From contig JAGYXB010001010.1 in assembly GCA_022495005.1 (NCBI GenBank), positions 930,001 through 994,000 on the forward strand: a stretch of 64,000 bases of DNA, read 5' to 3'. Shown here piece after piece: positions 1 to 12,400 of the stretch (position 1 is its first letter; each line of letters starts with the position of its first letter). Both the position numbers and the translations under genes were made by a program. This stretch comes from Rhyacophila brunnea (Eukaryota > Arthropoda > Insecta > Trichoptera > Rhyacophilidae). The notes under the pieces were generated by a model. It searched no databases. It saw only the letters and a list, made by a program, of their open reading frames with translations, and was not told the DNA's origin.

Positions 1-269
1 CCCTGGTATATACTAATCTTGAAATATTTTTTACCTCTAGTCCAAAGACTAGTGAATAAAACTGTTTTCATTTGAAAAAAAATCGTTTTTGTTTGTTATT
101 CCCGCAATATAAACGGCTACCCTCTATTTTTTCGTTTAACTGCTCGGCACGTCAGAAAGTTGAAAAATAATATTTGGGAAATTTTGGCACGCGTACGTAA
201 AAAGGATCGCCAACCCTGGTATATACTAATCTTGAAATATTTTTTACCTCTAGTCCAAAGACTAGTGAA
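1..269. repeat. 213-bp-offset duplication of exon-7 end plus hAT terminus
   Basis: Bases 1-56 and 214-269 are identical over about 56 bases. Each copy starts CCCTGGTATATAC and runs through the exon-7 donor into coding sequence. The 57-218 segment between them ends GGCACGCGTACGTAAAAAGG and GCCAACCCTG, closely like the right end of the hAT element at 38339-39000. The window's first bases (CCCTG) are therefore also the tail of such a terminus. The unit looks like hAT end plus 50 bp of exon, repeated in tandem, and may extend to the left. Confidence 0.85.
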
Positions 270-431
270 GATGTGATTATTCCGAAACCTGCCAGTGCAT
301 ACGTCATCGCCAAGTCGCTGTTTCTCAATCTTCTATCTTTGGAGTTTAAATCAAGCGGACAAATGTTATTTCCGGGGAGGTCGTACCGCGATTTGTATCT
401 CACGATCCCTGCCTCCACTAAAGCAAGAAGT
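248..431 (-). CDS. Ir76b: IR76b-type receptor exon 7: end of S2 and M4 helix
   Basis: Acceptor ATTTTCAG|A continues exon 6 to give FDPVLLALVEAGIVRYKSRY, then DLPGNNICPLDLNSKDRRLR and the M4 helix DLAMTYALAGFGIITSSLVF. Donor CTAGAG|GTAAAA at 247-246 closes it on a complete codon, so the cytoplasmic tail must lie left of the window. The open frame past this donor reads through intron and should not be used. Its last ~21 coding bases and the donor are duplicated at 1-56. Confidence 0.92.
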
Positions 432-3400
432 CTGAAAATATATTATCAAACAAGTTGAATATTAGCGAAGGTAATACATTTATTATAAAGTATAGCGACA
501 CGCAGCATTGAAAAGAGAAATAAATTATTCTCTATCAGCAATTAATACTCAATCGAACAGTTATTCTAAACACACAGTGCCCATACGGGATTCATATAAA
601 GCTAATAGTACCTAAGTAGGTATATAATTATAATTATATAGGTACTTTTATATAAAATAATCTTTTTAGTATATAAATAATTTTAAAGAAATGTGTACGC
701 ATTCCTGTGCAGAGAGAACAATACATTACAATAGGACGAATCTCTGCACGGCAGAGCGTAGACTTGGCTCATTTTTTTTTTATTTATTTATTAAGGAAAC
801 AAACAGTTACATATTGATTACAAAATTTTAAAATATAATAATGAAAAGTTCTTGCAACCAGCAAAGTTTCCTTTAAGTTAATAACTTAAAGGAAACATAA
901 ACTTAACTTAAAATTACTTTTAAGTCGCAGATTACTCCATTATTTAATTTTCATGTATTATAATTTTTACGTACTTAGACTTGCCAATAATTTTAATAAA
1001 CTGTTACATTTATTCAACAAATTAGACACAAGATTTCAGAATTTAACATTACATATACTGAAGACGGGACCTGAACCTGTATCTGCTATCGGGTGGCGTA
1101 TTTTTTCTTCTACAAAACGATTTTTTATAGTGTGTATATGCATGAGATGTTTTCAAATTATGTTTATTCATATTATATACTTAGGTAGAAACAAAATGGA
1201 AAAACAGATTGAGATTTTTTTCCATGAAACTGAACTTACACTGGGTCGAATAGCTCGAAAAGGCTGCTATTCCTTGGATACGCAAAACCCCGCGATTTTG
1301 TCATGAATGTAAATTTGGTGACGACGTAAGTACATCTATTTTTTTCTTCGATATTCTGTTTGGTTTTGTTTTTATAGTCATCGTACATTAGGTGTTCCAC
1401 CGCCGGCCTGTCGCGCACATACACGAAGTCTTTCTGGACATAGGGTAGGTAATCCGCATCAATTGGCTCTGGTTGGAATATGGCGAGGTTTTTCGCAACC
1501 ATCTTGTATAGGATGTATAGCTCTTCTTCTGGCTACAAATATAACACAAACAATCTTAATTATTTAATCATCCTCATCAGCCTGGACAAAGGTCTATCCA
1601 AGCGGAATCTATTCCTCTCGGTCCAATATATTTTTACGTTTTGAATTATACGAACTTCCACACTTCAATATCTCGACGTTTCACTTACTTCTAGGTCTAC
1701 CTTTCGAACGGTTTGTACTACTATTAACACTATTGACCGAGGGCACTTGATGGAATTTGAATTTAAATTCTAATGGATTTTAAATGGTAGTTTTTCTAAT
1801 AATTATTGATTATACTATGATAGAGTCTGTCTTCTATAAGCTGGCGTTAACGACTCTAGTTTAGACCGATTCAGTTGGATATTGTCAGCTTTTTATACAA
1901 ACTGATTTTAAATACAAAGTTATTTATTGAATAATCTAATATTATAAGTATATTATTACGATCAATATAAATTATATAACGAATATTACGAAATATTTCA
2001 TTTATACAGTGGAATAATTTACCAATAATTGCACATAAATACTATTACCTAGTTAATAAAAATGTCCGATTGGATATCAATGTTATCGATATCAAATTAA
2101 TGTATAAACAAAGAAAAATTCGAAATATTATTCTACTTCCTTGTCAAGTCAAGTTAATTGAATGTAGAAAAAGATGATAAAAATAATACTTAGCTAAGTA
2201 ACTGGACACTACTAGAGTTAGTGATCCACCAAAATTCTGGTAGAGGTACCTATGTCTTACCCTAGAAATATCTGTAGGTAAAGCATTCACCTGACGCATT
2301 ATTTTTCACACCAAAACACTGCAATCCTTTCGGCCGTGTAGGTACCAACAGGTCCGGGAAATAATTTCAAGACGAAGAGGTCTATAACATTTTCGAACAT
2401 TTCTCACGCAGTAATAATTGTCTTTTGCATAGAATTAGAACCTGACGACGTTGTTATTTTATCTTTAAATTGTAAATAATTGACAATTTAAATGTGAGAG
2501 GTGCGATTAGTGTCTAAAGTGCAAACACAATTCCTTGGCTGAAAAAGTATCATGTTACGAAATTTTTGGTAATCGTCGAATTTATTAGGTTATTTATTAA
2601 GGCCATACTTCAGCTGGGGCGCGGTCTAAAACGATCGTGACTAAGCGACGCGAAGATTGTGCAAATTACGCGTGCAGAACAAAACATAATTTGTCATAAA
2701 AAGTCAACATGCGTCCATTTAGTGTTATGTCTATTGTTCTATTACTAATAATAATAATATATTCATTGACATGTTTTCTTTTTCAAGTAAATGGGTAACG
2801 TTTTTTAGTCATCTTTACATGACTTAAAAATTAATTCCCCCGTCGCCATCACAAAATATATTGACGTGTTCACAGCTCGACTTTCGCTCTCCGATTGCCA
2901 GCCAGTCCGAAATTTCGTCGCACCTATAGTTGAAAATTATTTGCCGTTTCACTGAAGTACCGTCTTAAGTATTTCGAATATTGTTTTATTGTAGAATGTA
3001 GGGAGTCTTGGTAATAGTGTGACAACCAAAATAGATATCGACTTAAAAAAAACATCTTGTATAATTTAATAAAATTTATAAAATGGAATTCTACCTAGTG
3101 TAATTTAATTAATAGGGTTTGATGTAACTGTCATACGCTATCTTTACCTTCATAGTATTTGACATAATATTATTTAATCGATCACATAAAATTTATTAAT
3201 ATCATAAATGAGTATTAGATAGAAACGTCGCGTCAGTGAAATAAAACCATATTATTATGTTGGTAAATTTAATAAAATTTTTATTATTTTTTTTCAGTCA
3301 AGTATACTTACTAGGTAAACTTTACATTGAAGTTTGCATTTGTTTGTGATTTTTGAGAAATTGCAATGAATTTTAGTTTAATATAGTATTTTCTTATTGT

Positions 3401-6400
3401 CATATATTTCTCATTAAAAAAAGTCTAAAATTAAATGAAACGTTAATTATTCATAGGATGAGAAAATAATATAATTATGGTATTGCAATGATATAAGTAT
3501 ACATTTTTTACAGAGATTACAGTCTGTTTATTACAGCGTTTTTCTTAGCTCGTATTCTTATTTGTTCGGTGGTTCTTTGTCCGGTACAAATCTTGCAATC
3601 AATTTTTAACTAACTTCCCGACTAGCTAGACATTTGAAACTTTTAGAATATATTATAACATGATGCCAATGCATTTTTTAATACTTTTAGCCATCTTTAA
3701 GTATAATTGAATTCATTTTCAGTTAATTCTGTTTTGTATGAAAAGTTATTTCGACATCATTATTGGTTGCTAGGGGGTCTGGTGTCCTAGCAACTAAATT
3801 AATAATATATACGTGCGTTACTTTGAAAATCAATATGATATGTCAAGTACAAATTTTTTTGATCGTTTAAGCAAGTCAAGTCAAGTTTATATGGTTCAAC
3901 AGAATTTAAAAACGTTGTATTTAAAAAGTTCTTTTTATCTTGTAATTATTTTAATTTACGGTCATTAAATGACACTAATAAAAGTAGTGTTGGTTAAGAA
4001 AAAAAATCAGCGGGAGATATTTTATTTTACTACACCAGCGATGCCCTTGACCTAACATTTAATATGTACATAACATTACTAGCATTGTCTAAATGTGATA
4101 TAATTTTGACAAATTTGTTAATGTGATGGATATTATGATTTTTAATATTGACAGACTTTTATGGTAATGCAAAGTCATACAAAGTAGACGAAGGTCGCTT
4201 AAAGCGTTCGTTTTCATTGGCGGGATGACAATGGCTGTACGGTTTGTTGGTTTAGCCTAAGTAAAATGATGCTTTCAGTAATCGTGTGAGACAAAAGCTG
4301 TTATCGACGAGTGGACATGCGAACTTTGTAAACAAAATATTGACCGGTTGGTAAACATTTCAGGTTTGTGAGCTTTTTATAGGTAACGTTCATATCAGAG
4401 GTCTGCTTGTACAACATAGTCTATGTGTCCAACCTTGCTGCTATTTATTACAATATGTAGTGCATAAAAATATTTCAAATTTCATTATTATTTATTCACT
4501 GGCTTGCTGAAAATCTGTATATTGTACATCGATACACTTGCGCTTAGTGTGTGTGTATTGTATTCAGTCAGACATTATAACGAAAGCCCACACTCTTACA
4601 GTCTTACAAAAACCTTCCTAAGAATTTGGACTAGAAATAGATCGAGCTTTATACTTTATTTGTGTTCTTCTTCTTGGTCGTACACTCATGGCTGAGGATC
4701 GTGACCACCTTTTAATTTTGCCATCCTTTGAGCGACCAAGATTTTCCATCTTTCTCGATCTTCCGCTTTTCTCAGGGCAGAATGAATAGTGCCCCCAGTC
4801 AGCTCTTTCACTTAGTCGCTCCAGAACTCAGAAACTCTTCCTCTGCTTCGCCTTTCTTGGAGGCCACCCAAAACTACCAGTCTCTCCAAGTTGTCCGGTC
4901 CACGTCGGACAATATGTCCAAAAAAAACTGCAGAATTCGTCTCAGATATATTGTCGAGAGCCGTTCCTTTATCTGCAGTCTCTGAGTGATTGACTGGTTT
5001 GTCCTGTGCTCCGTCTAAGAAATACGAAGCATTCGGCGCCAACACCACATCTCATAGGCATCACAATGACTCGACTCCGTATTTCTGTTATAGCATTTGA
5101 AATTATATAGCAAAGGTGTGTGGCATGCTTAAGTTGGAAAAATACAGAATTATTTAGTAGTAGTCTGAAGTTCGCTGCAAACAAACCTGCAATATAAAGT
5201 CACTCGTAGCTACTTTAATTGGTAGACCGGTGGTGACCTTTTTTGCTTGAATTTCACACATCTCTGGAAACATATTATCCTGTCAATATTCAATAAGTAG
5301 GTACTATACCTATATGAAATGTATATTATATTATAGTACATGAGAAATTTCTTACATTAGTGACGACATATTCAACGGCGCTTCCCTTCCTCGCGACCCA
5401 TTTATTGTTCTTTTTAAGCAGATCGCTGGGTGTGGTAATGGCAAGACTGAATTTTGACAGTGTCAAAAAGGCAGTCAAGTTTGCTGTGTAAAACGCTGAT
5501 AGAAGGGTGATGAATATCCACCAAGTTGCGAATAAAACCCGTGTGGTATCTACAACATAAAAAATATGTCATTTTATGTCATAGTCTTATTTCTCTGATA
5601 TTTCAGCAGCCTGGTCTTACACAATTTTGAACCTAAGCTAGTCATATTATATTGTATTATATTATTATAATATAAGTCTTATGAACACGTTGCAAGCATG
5701 CAAATACAATTTATGTAAGTAATCCACAATCAATGATGCTGTCTGTTTATCGAATATATAAAATTTAAGCAAACTATCGTAATATGATATTTGGCACTAT
5801 TGGGTGATAACAGTGACGTCCCGTGGGGTAGGCAGATTGAGTGTCGCTTCGGGGCGGCAGTTACTCGAAGGGCGGCAAATCGAGGAGAATCATTTGGAAT
5901 ATATATAAATAACTACATAAACTTAGTAATAACAAAAATATCTTTCCATTAAAAAAATTATCTCACTGGTTTTGTCGGGTTCGCGATATCTAGTTTACTT
6001 CCGTTGTCCTACGACGTCCTTGGTGTTCGGAAACTTTCAGATTTGTGAATAATTTGTCTGATATTTTGATAGTAATGTATCCATACAACACATTTCTTAG
6101 ATATTGGACTCATGTAATAATGATAAAAATATTGTATAAAAAATGAAGCGGCATTTTGGCGCTGCCTAGGGGCGGCATTTTATCTATGAACGTCACTGGG
6201 TGATAATAATTATCTATATATACTAACAAATTATTAGGGATTGCAATACCAAATGACTACATCAATATATTAGATATATAAATTATAAATAGATATTAAT
6301 ACCGGTATTCCTCAAAACATTAAAGAAGCAAAGAAATACCTGTCAATAAATATCACGATTAAAATCTATTACAAAACACTATTTTATAACAATCAAAATT

Positions 6401-9400
6401 ACCTACCTACATATTTTATTATGTTGACCTTCGTAAATATATTGTATAAGATCATAATATTTTATAACTAGTAACTAATTTTTATAGATAGGCCTACTAT
6501 AAGTCCGGGTACAGAACAATTTCTGAAATTTGTTTGATGTACTATCAACGTTGGATCAATAGTTAAAATAAAAGAAAAAAATTGCCACGAATGTTTTCTT
6601 TTTCGAATTATGCAATTCATCGCAACAATTCTATAAGTATATTAAATTTGAGTAATTTTGTTTTAATATTATTTAACTGTTGTTGGTTTCAGTTAATATA
6701 TTTGCGTTTTGGTGGCATAAAACTTATACACTAAATGTATTATATAATAAATAGTACATTTACTTACTATGTAATGAAAAAATTACATTAAATTCATTTT
6801 TGAAACACATATAGATACGCGTATGCTTTCTTAATACGGAAAATACCGGTATCGTGGATTTTTGAAACTGGTATTTCGGTATCGATAAATAATTGAATAC
6901 TTGTTTAGAAATACCGGTATTGCAAACCCTAGTAATAATGTATATCTATAACACTTTGAACAACGTCCGTATACTTTCTATACCTAACCAAGTTACGTTA
7001 CATAAGACACTAGACTGGAATTGGTTTGGATGAAGAGCTGGTTCTCGCGGTCCATAACAAGAAGCATTTATTCAGAAACAAGAAATTAAGGCCTGAATTG
7101 CCAGATGCAAGCAACATAGAAAAAATACCATAATATACAGCATAATAACACTTATACAAGTGATCTCAATTGAAAAATACATATCGAAAGCCTGTATAAA
7201 CAAAATTTGGCACCCCCGTTTATCAGGAAAAAAATTCTCTGATTATTCCTTAAGTTGATAAGCAATAACCAAACTAAATTCAATAACCAGTTACCTATTT
7301 ATGTTTTATATATTCTTTGTAACACTACAATGATCTTGGTGCCCAATGAAAGTAGTGAATTTAGTAATATAAGTGAAACAATCACAAATACTAGGCTTCA
7401 AGAAAATCACATAGATATATTGTGACCTCACCGGGAATTAAGCCTGGAACCCTCGGATGAAAGACCAGCGCATTACGCCTGGATTACGTGGGCCGCCGTA
7501 TTATCTACAATATAGTATAAACAATAATGTCACCCCCAGTGCAAAGATAATCTAATAAGTTGAGCGAATGGTTAACAGCGATTTCTCATAAAACTCTACA
7601 TATAAACCTCTTCTTGCGGCAGCCAAAATCAACACAGGATTATAAACCTAAGTATTTAATATGTTATACGTATGAATAATATCTAGGAAGTGTAATACGA
7701 TTCTTCGAATTATGTAAAAAAAAAAGTAGCTAAGTATTCACTAATGTCTCTCTAGGCACCTTACTCTTACTGAACCAATTTTAAATATACCTTTGAGCTT
7801 ATACCCTTACTATGTATATAGATTATAAGATATAGATAAAACAAAAAAAATATTAAATTAGGTACCTATGTAAAATCCAACATAAACAACTATATATATT
7901 ATTATGTAGGATGTAGATATTAGAGAGACATAGATATTTTCGGTGACGTGCTATGTATTTTGTATTCGAAAATTTATTTTTCTGTATAAAATTGTACTTA
8001 AGCAGGTACCTAAGTATGTTTTTATTTTTATTTTATTTCGTATTATTATTATTATTTTATATATTCTCTTCTTCTCTCTTGTGATGATAATATTTGTTAT
8101 AATGTAAATCTCATGTTGTGTACGTCTTGAATCTAGATTTGTTATGTCCATAATATTTTGTTTTCTTAAATAAAATAAATAAATAAAAAAGACGTAAGTC
8201 TAAAAGCGCTATTAGGTAGTCAAACGAAACATTAGACATTTAGACAACTTTGTAAATGGAGTTCTATGCGTTTGAATGTAGTTTACTAATTCAGCAGTGC
8301 AGCATGCATTGTTGTATATTCAACTCATTTGTATTTTTTTTTTTTAATTGATTTTGGTTCACTCAGTCAAATTAAAAAATTATGCACTAATTATGGATTG
8401 TATTAATATTGAACATCAAATGATAATTGGTTAAAACACAGTGTTGTTAACTGAACAAATAATTTCTGAAAACCATTGGGTACTTACATATTTATTTTTA
8501 TTTTTGTGAACAATATCGCCCTCTATGAAAAATAAGTGACAGGGTTGCTCCCTGATTACAAAACGAACAGGATGAAGAGAGCATACAAATATCCTAATAA
8601 TATGGCAAGTTCAGTGTGATGGGGGTGCGAGGGATGATTTTTTTTAGAATTTCACATTCAATATAAACTGTTATCTTTCGGAATATCTGAAACCCACTAA
8701 AGATCGTAATGCTCCAAATGCGTGAACGACTAAACACCCTTATATTCAATTGAGATAAAGTGGGTAAATATATTGATTCATATTATAAAATGATTTCTTC
8801 TTATCGCATTACTCGTCAGAGCCTTGTTACCGTTAAAGCATTGTATACTTTGTTAACTGAAACCTAGAATAGTTTTGTGAAGCTGCAGTATTACTAATCT
8901 CTGAAAATCTTAGGTAATCAAATTCGGGGCCAACCTCTACCAAGTATACCGTTAATGTCATTCGATAATTACCTGGCAGAGCCGTTCCTTTGTCTTCCAA
9001 TAATGCGGCCAAGGTAGAACGAGAAAATCTTTGGTTCACTACAAAAGCGAGCTGTTGTCTATGCTATTGTCACAGAATTACGTTTATCAACGAAGGTGAG
9101 ATGAATGATTTATAAATCATAACATAAACTTCCGGAAAGATTAAAATCTCATGGAGTTATGCACGTAAAACGGACGCCGAAACACAGTTATCGAGGTTCG
9201 TTTCCCATCATCCGTCTCACCGACACCATATCACTATTAATTAATGGTGGAGTTAATCTTAATATACTTTAAATGAAGAGTAGTTATAAGCTATTCAACC
9301 AGTTCATTAGATCCGTGCGCTAGATCTAAACACATTCAATTATATTGGTTGAAAAAAACAACATTTTGATTTGTTTCAGACACGAAATTAAAGTCATAAA

Positions 9401-12400
9401 CTATTTAACAAGAAAAAATATGATGTCTTGACCCAGAGTGAAAAATAATTCTATTTGGTACAATAAATATACGGTTTAAGTACCTACTATGTGAACCAAA
9501 TCCAATTAATATGCAGTATAAAACTGAACGTCAACTAATCAATCTGCTCAGGTAAAAGTCCAAGTGCACAATATCCTGGGTATATGATCGCTATTATAAA
9601 ATAATAATCATTTACTTCATAAAATTCAATGCCAACCTATCGTCTATCCGTTACTCCACATTTCGCACATCCCCCTTATATGTGGGTATAATTACACCAC
9701 ACTTCATACATTCCACTTGGTCTCTTCGAAATAATTTCGATCAAAAACTTTTAAGATAAGAAAGCTCTTCGGTGACATCGATCTAATTCCAAAAATAAAA
9801 TTTTAAACAAAATATAGTAAGTACACAATTTTCACAAATACCAGTATTTATGATTACGGTTTACAATGAAGATGGGAGAACTTTACGCTAATAGGAACCT
9901 GTACTTGACTTTTCTTAAATAAAATGGCTTGCTCAATTTTAATATCCTGTCAAGTCTTACAATAAATTAATTCAAAAGAAAAACATTTCAATATGACTAC
10001 CCACCTCTCAACCACATGACAGCCCGAATTCTGATTTTTAATTAAGATGTTATTTTTTATTTTTTAATAAAATATACCTACATTCGGAAATATGAATCAA
10101 CATTACGGTTGGCAAATTTCTTTGAAAGTAATTTTAATTTTTAAAATGAGAAATGTAAATAACAGCTGAGGTTTTTTTTTAAAACGAAGAAAGTTAATTT
10201 GGTAAACGAAATTAAATGTTTTTCATGTTTAATTATTAATATTAAATTAATAATAAGTACCCATAAGTTAAAAAACCATAAAATATTTTGCTGGTAAATT
10301 TCGAATCCAATTAAAATATTTTATAAGCCTTGAATAAAAATTAATTTATCAGCAGCAGTTCACTCCTAGTTACCGCGTATAATCTTATAACATACTCGTA
10401 GCACTCCAAACTATAATAAGTTACTTTTCAAGCCAAAGAAAAATCAATATTTTAGAAATTTAAATGTATAAACAATATATTTTAACTACTTTTAATTTTG
10501 TTCTTTAATTAAATATGTTAGGCAAACTTCTGATACATAACAGCCAAATATGAGTGTAGAAGAACGATATAGTTTTTTCAAAAGCCGAATATATGCTTCG
10601 AGAGATGCTTAGTGACAGTGTCGACTGGGGAAAGAGAGAGATCGGGATATAGACAAATCTATATACTCTGTAGCGTCAGTTTAAATAAATTAGTATTGGT
10701 AGATTTTGAAATAATAACCCTAAAGTTACTATTGAAATGAGCCAAATTAGGTAGTTTGCAGAACAATGCTGAAGACAGTAAATATATCTAAAATTGGCGT
10801 TGCATAAGTGGACGGGTTAATATTATTGTTCACATACGATTTTTGTTAATTCAACAATAATTTAAAGTGAATTCATAACAATATCTATTTTTTTTATCAA
10901 ATTGAATAAGATAATAACAACGGAAATCCATCATATCATCTGATATTACTGTGAATCCAGAAGGCATTTAAATTGTTTAAGATCTTTATGTACCTACATA
11001 ATAATATTTTCTAGTACCTAACACACTTATATTGTAAAATCAGAACGCATTTTTTACTTTCTTCATATTTTGATATTAAATACCAAAGAGTACAAAATAT
11101 AAAGTTCTATATCTGTTTATTCACTCCAATAATTAGTGCCTGAGTCAATTATAAATGAAGATGAAAATTTAATTGGTTGACATTGGGAGAAATTGTAACA
11201 AAAATTTAAATCGCTTCACTATTATTTCTGAATTCAAAAAAATCTTCACACAAAATCCGTCAGGTTTTAAATAGCTGTCCTGCAATAATAAATGATAACA
11301 GAGGCATTTTTTCTCGGGTATATTTTGACCAGTTTAGAAAATATGGTACTTAGTTTAATTTTTACTTTCAATATTTTTAAAGATGTGACTCGCGAGCCGC
11401 GGTTTTCCGATCGCTTGCTTAATTAATTGTATTCTGTATTGATATGTTATAATATGTAAATACTCACTCGCATCTGGCGATAAAGTAGTTCCCTGCTTGA
11501 TTAAAGCTCCATAGACAAACCAAAAGCAGGGCGACAACGTATATGGTTTATTATTGTCATCCTTCGTGAGGTAATATCTGTACCAGCTCAACAAATAGAT
11601 GCAAGGGCCAAAGGTGAGGACGGCAACTAGGATAAGGTACCAGACATTTTGGTCGAACGGCGCCAGGAGTCCGCTCCCGCCGGCTGACTCCCGAGGACGC
11701 TTCATCAGGATTAACCATTCTCCTTCATCAAGACTCGACGAATAGCGGATGAAGTCCATGCTGTCTGTGAGCATCGGCAAAAACGCGGCAGCAAGATCGA
11801 TTTCCTGTCACGAACATAATATAATATATTTTTAAATGTAAAGTCATCTTGAAATAATTTATCTGTGCATATACTTTATAATATTACAGTGCACAATACG
11901 GAACCTACGTGGGTACTTCCACCGTAGTGATTTGTCTATGTCAGCGCTCGAAATAAAAAAGTTTATAAAACGGAGAGCTCGATAATTTTCCGAAAATATT
12001 TATGTGTTTTTTTAATTACACTATAGTCATTAGACGGGCAAATTTAATAATATGCTTTAGACATCTGATACGCAATACTACTAAAGATTAGGGCTGGGAA
12101 CGTTTTTCAGCATAGCAGGCGATAAAAACTTATTTTTACGAAATATGCAGCTAAAATTTATTATTTTTCGTTACTTTATCTGTCGCATATAAGCACTGCG
12201 TGGTTTGTCTACCCCAACGGAACGCCACTGCTTTCTACTTATAAAAAAAGTATTATTTCCGAATTGTTAAACATTAATTGCTTAAATTTGTCATATTATC
12301 GGTCTTAATCAAGCGTATCACGAGGCCCTACGTTTGGTGTAAAGTATCAGCAGTTATTTAATATCTCAGGAGAAGATGCCTAAAACTAATGTCGCCACGC

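Larger units (their letters stand above)
1533..5355. other. Receptor intron 5-6 with repeats
   Basis: AT-rich intron. It contains a short inverted copy of a dispersed repeat (1725-1790, related to 45405-45480 and 60160-60225), a full copy of the 0.4-kb repeat (3537-3958), and a degraded minus-strand LINE end (about 4665-5075). No further exon was seen. Confidence 0.6.
5550..11467. other. Receptor intron 4-5 with transposon remains
   Basis: About 5.9 kb of AT-rich intron. It carries a hAT MITE (5811-6198), a second hAT element (6235-6931), a tRNA-like segment (about 7430-7495), and a LINE-type 3' tail ending in (AAAT)n (about 8040-8190). The rest is unique-looking AT-rich sequence without supported genes. 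Confidence 0.6.

Noticed and set aside
152..247. Continuation of the exon-7 open frame to a stop
   Set aside because: The GTAAAA donor at 247 and the hAT end inside this stretch show that it is intron read-through.
8833..9039. 68-codon minus-strand frame (NQRFSRSTLAALLEDKGTAL)
   Set aside because: Some resemblance to LINE linker sequence (KGTAL) but too short and without neighbouring motifs.
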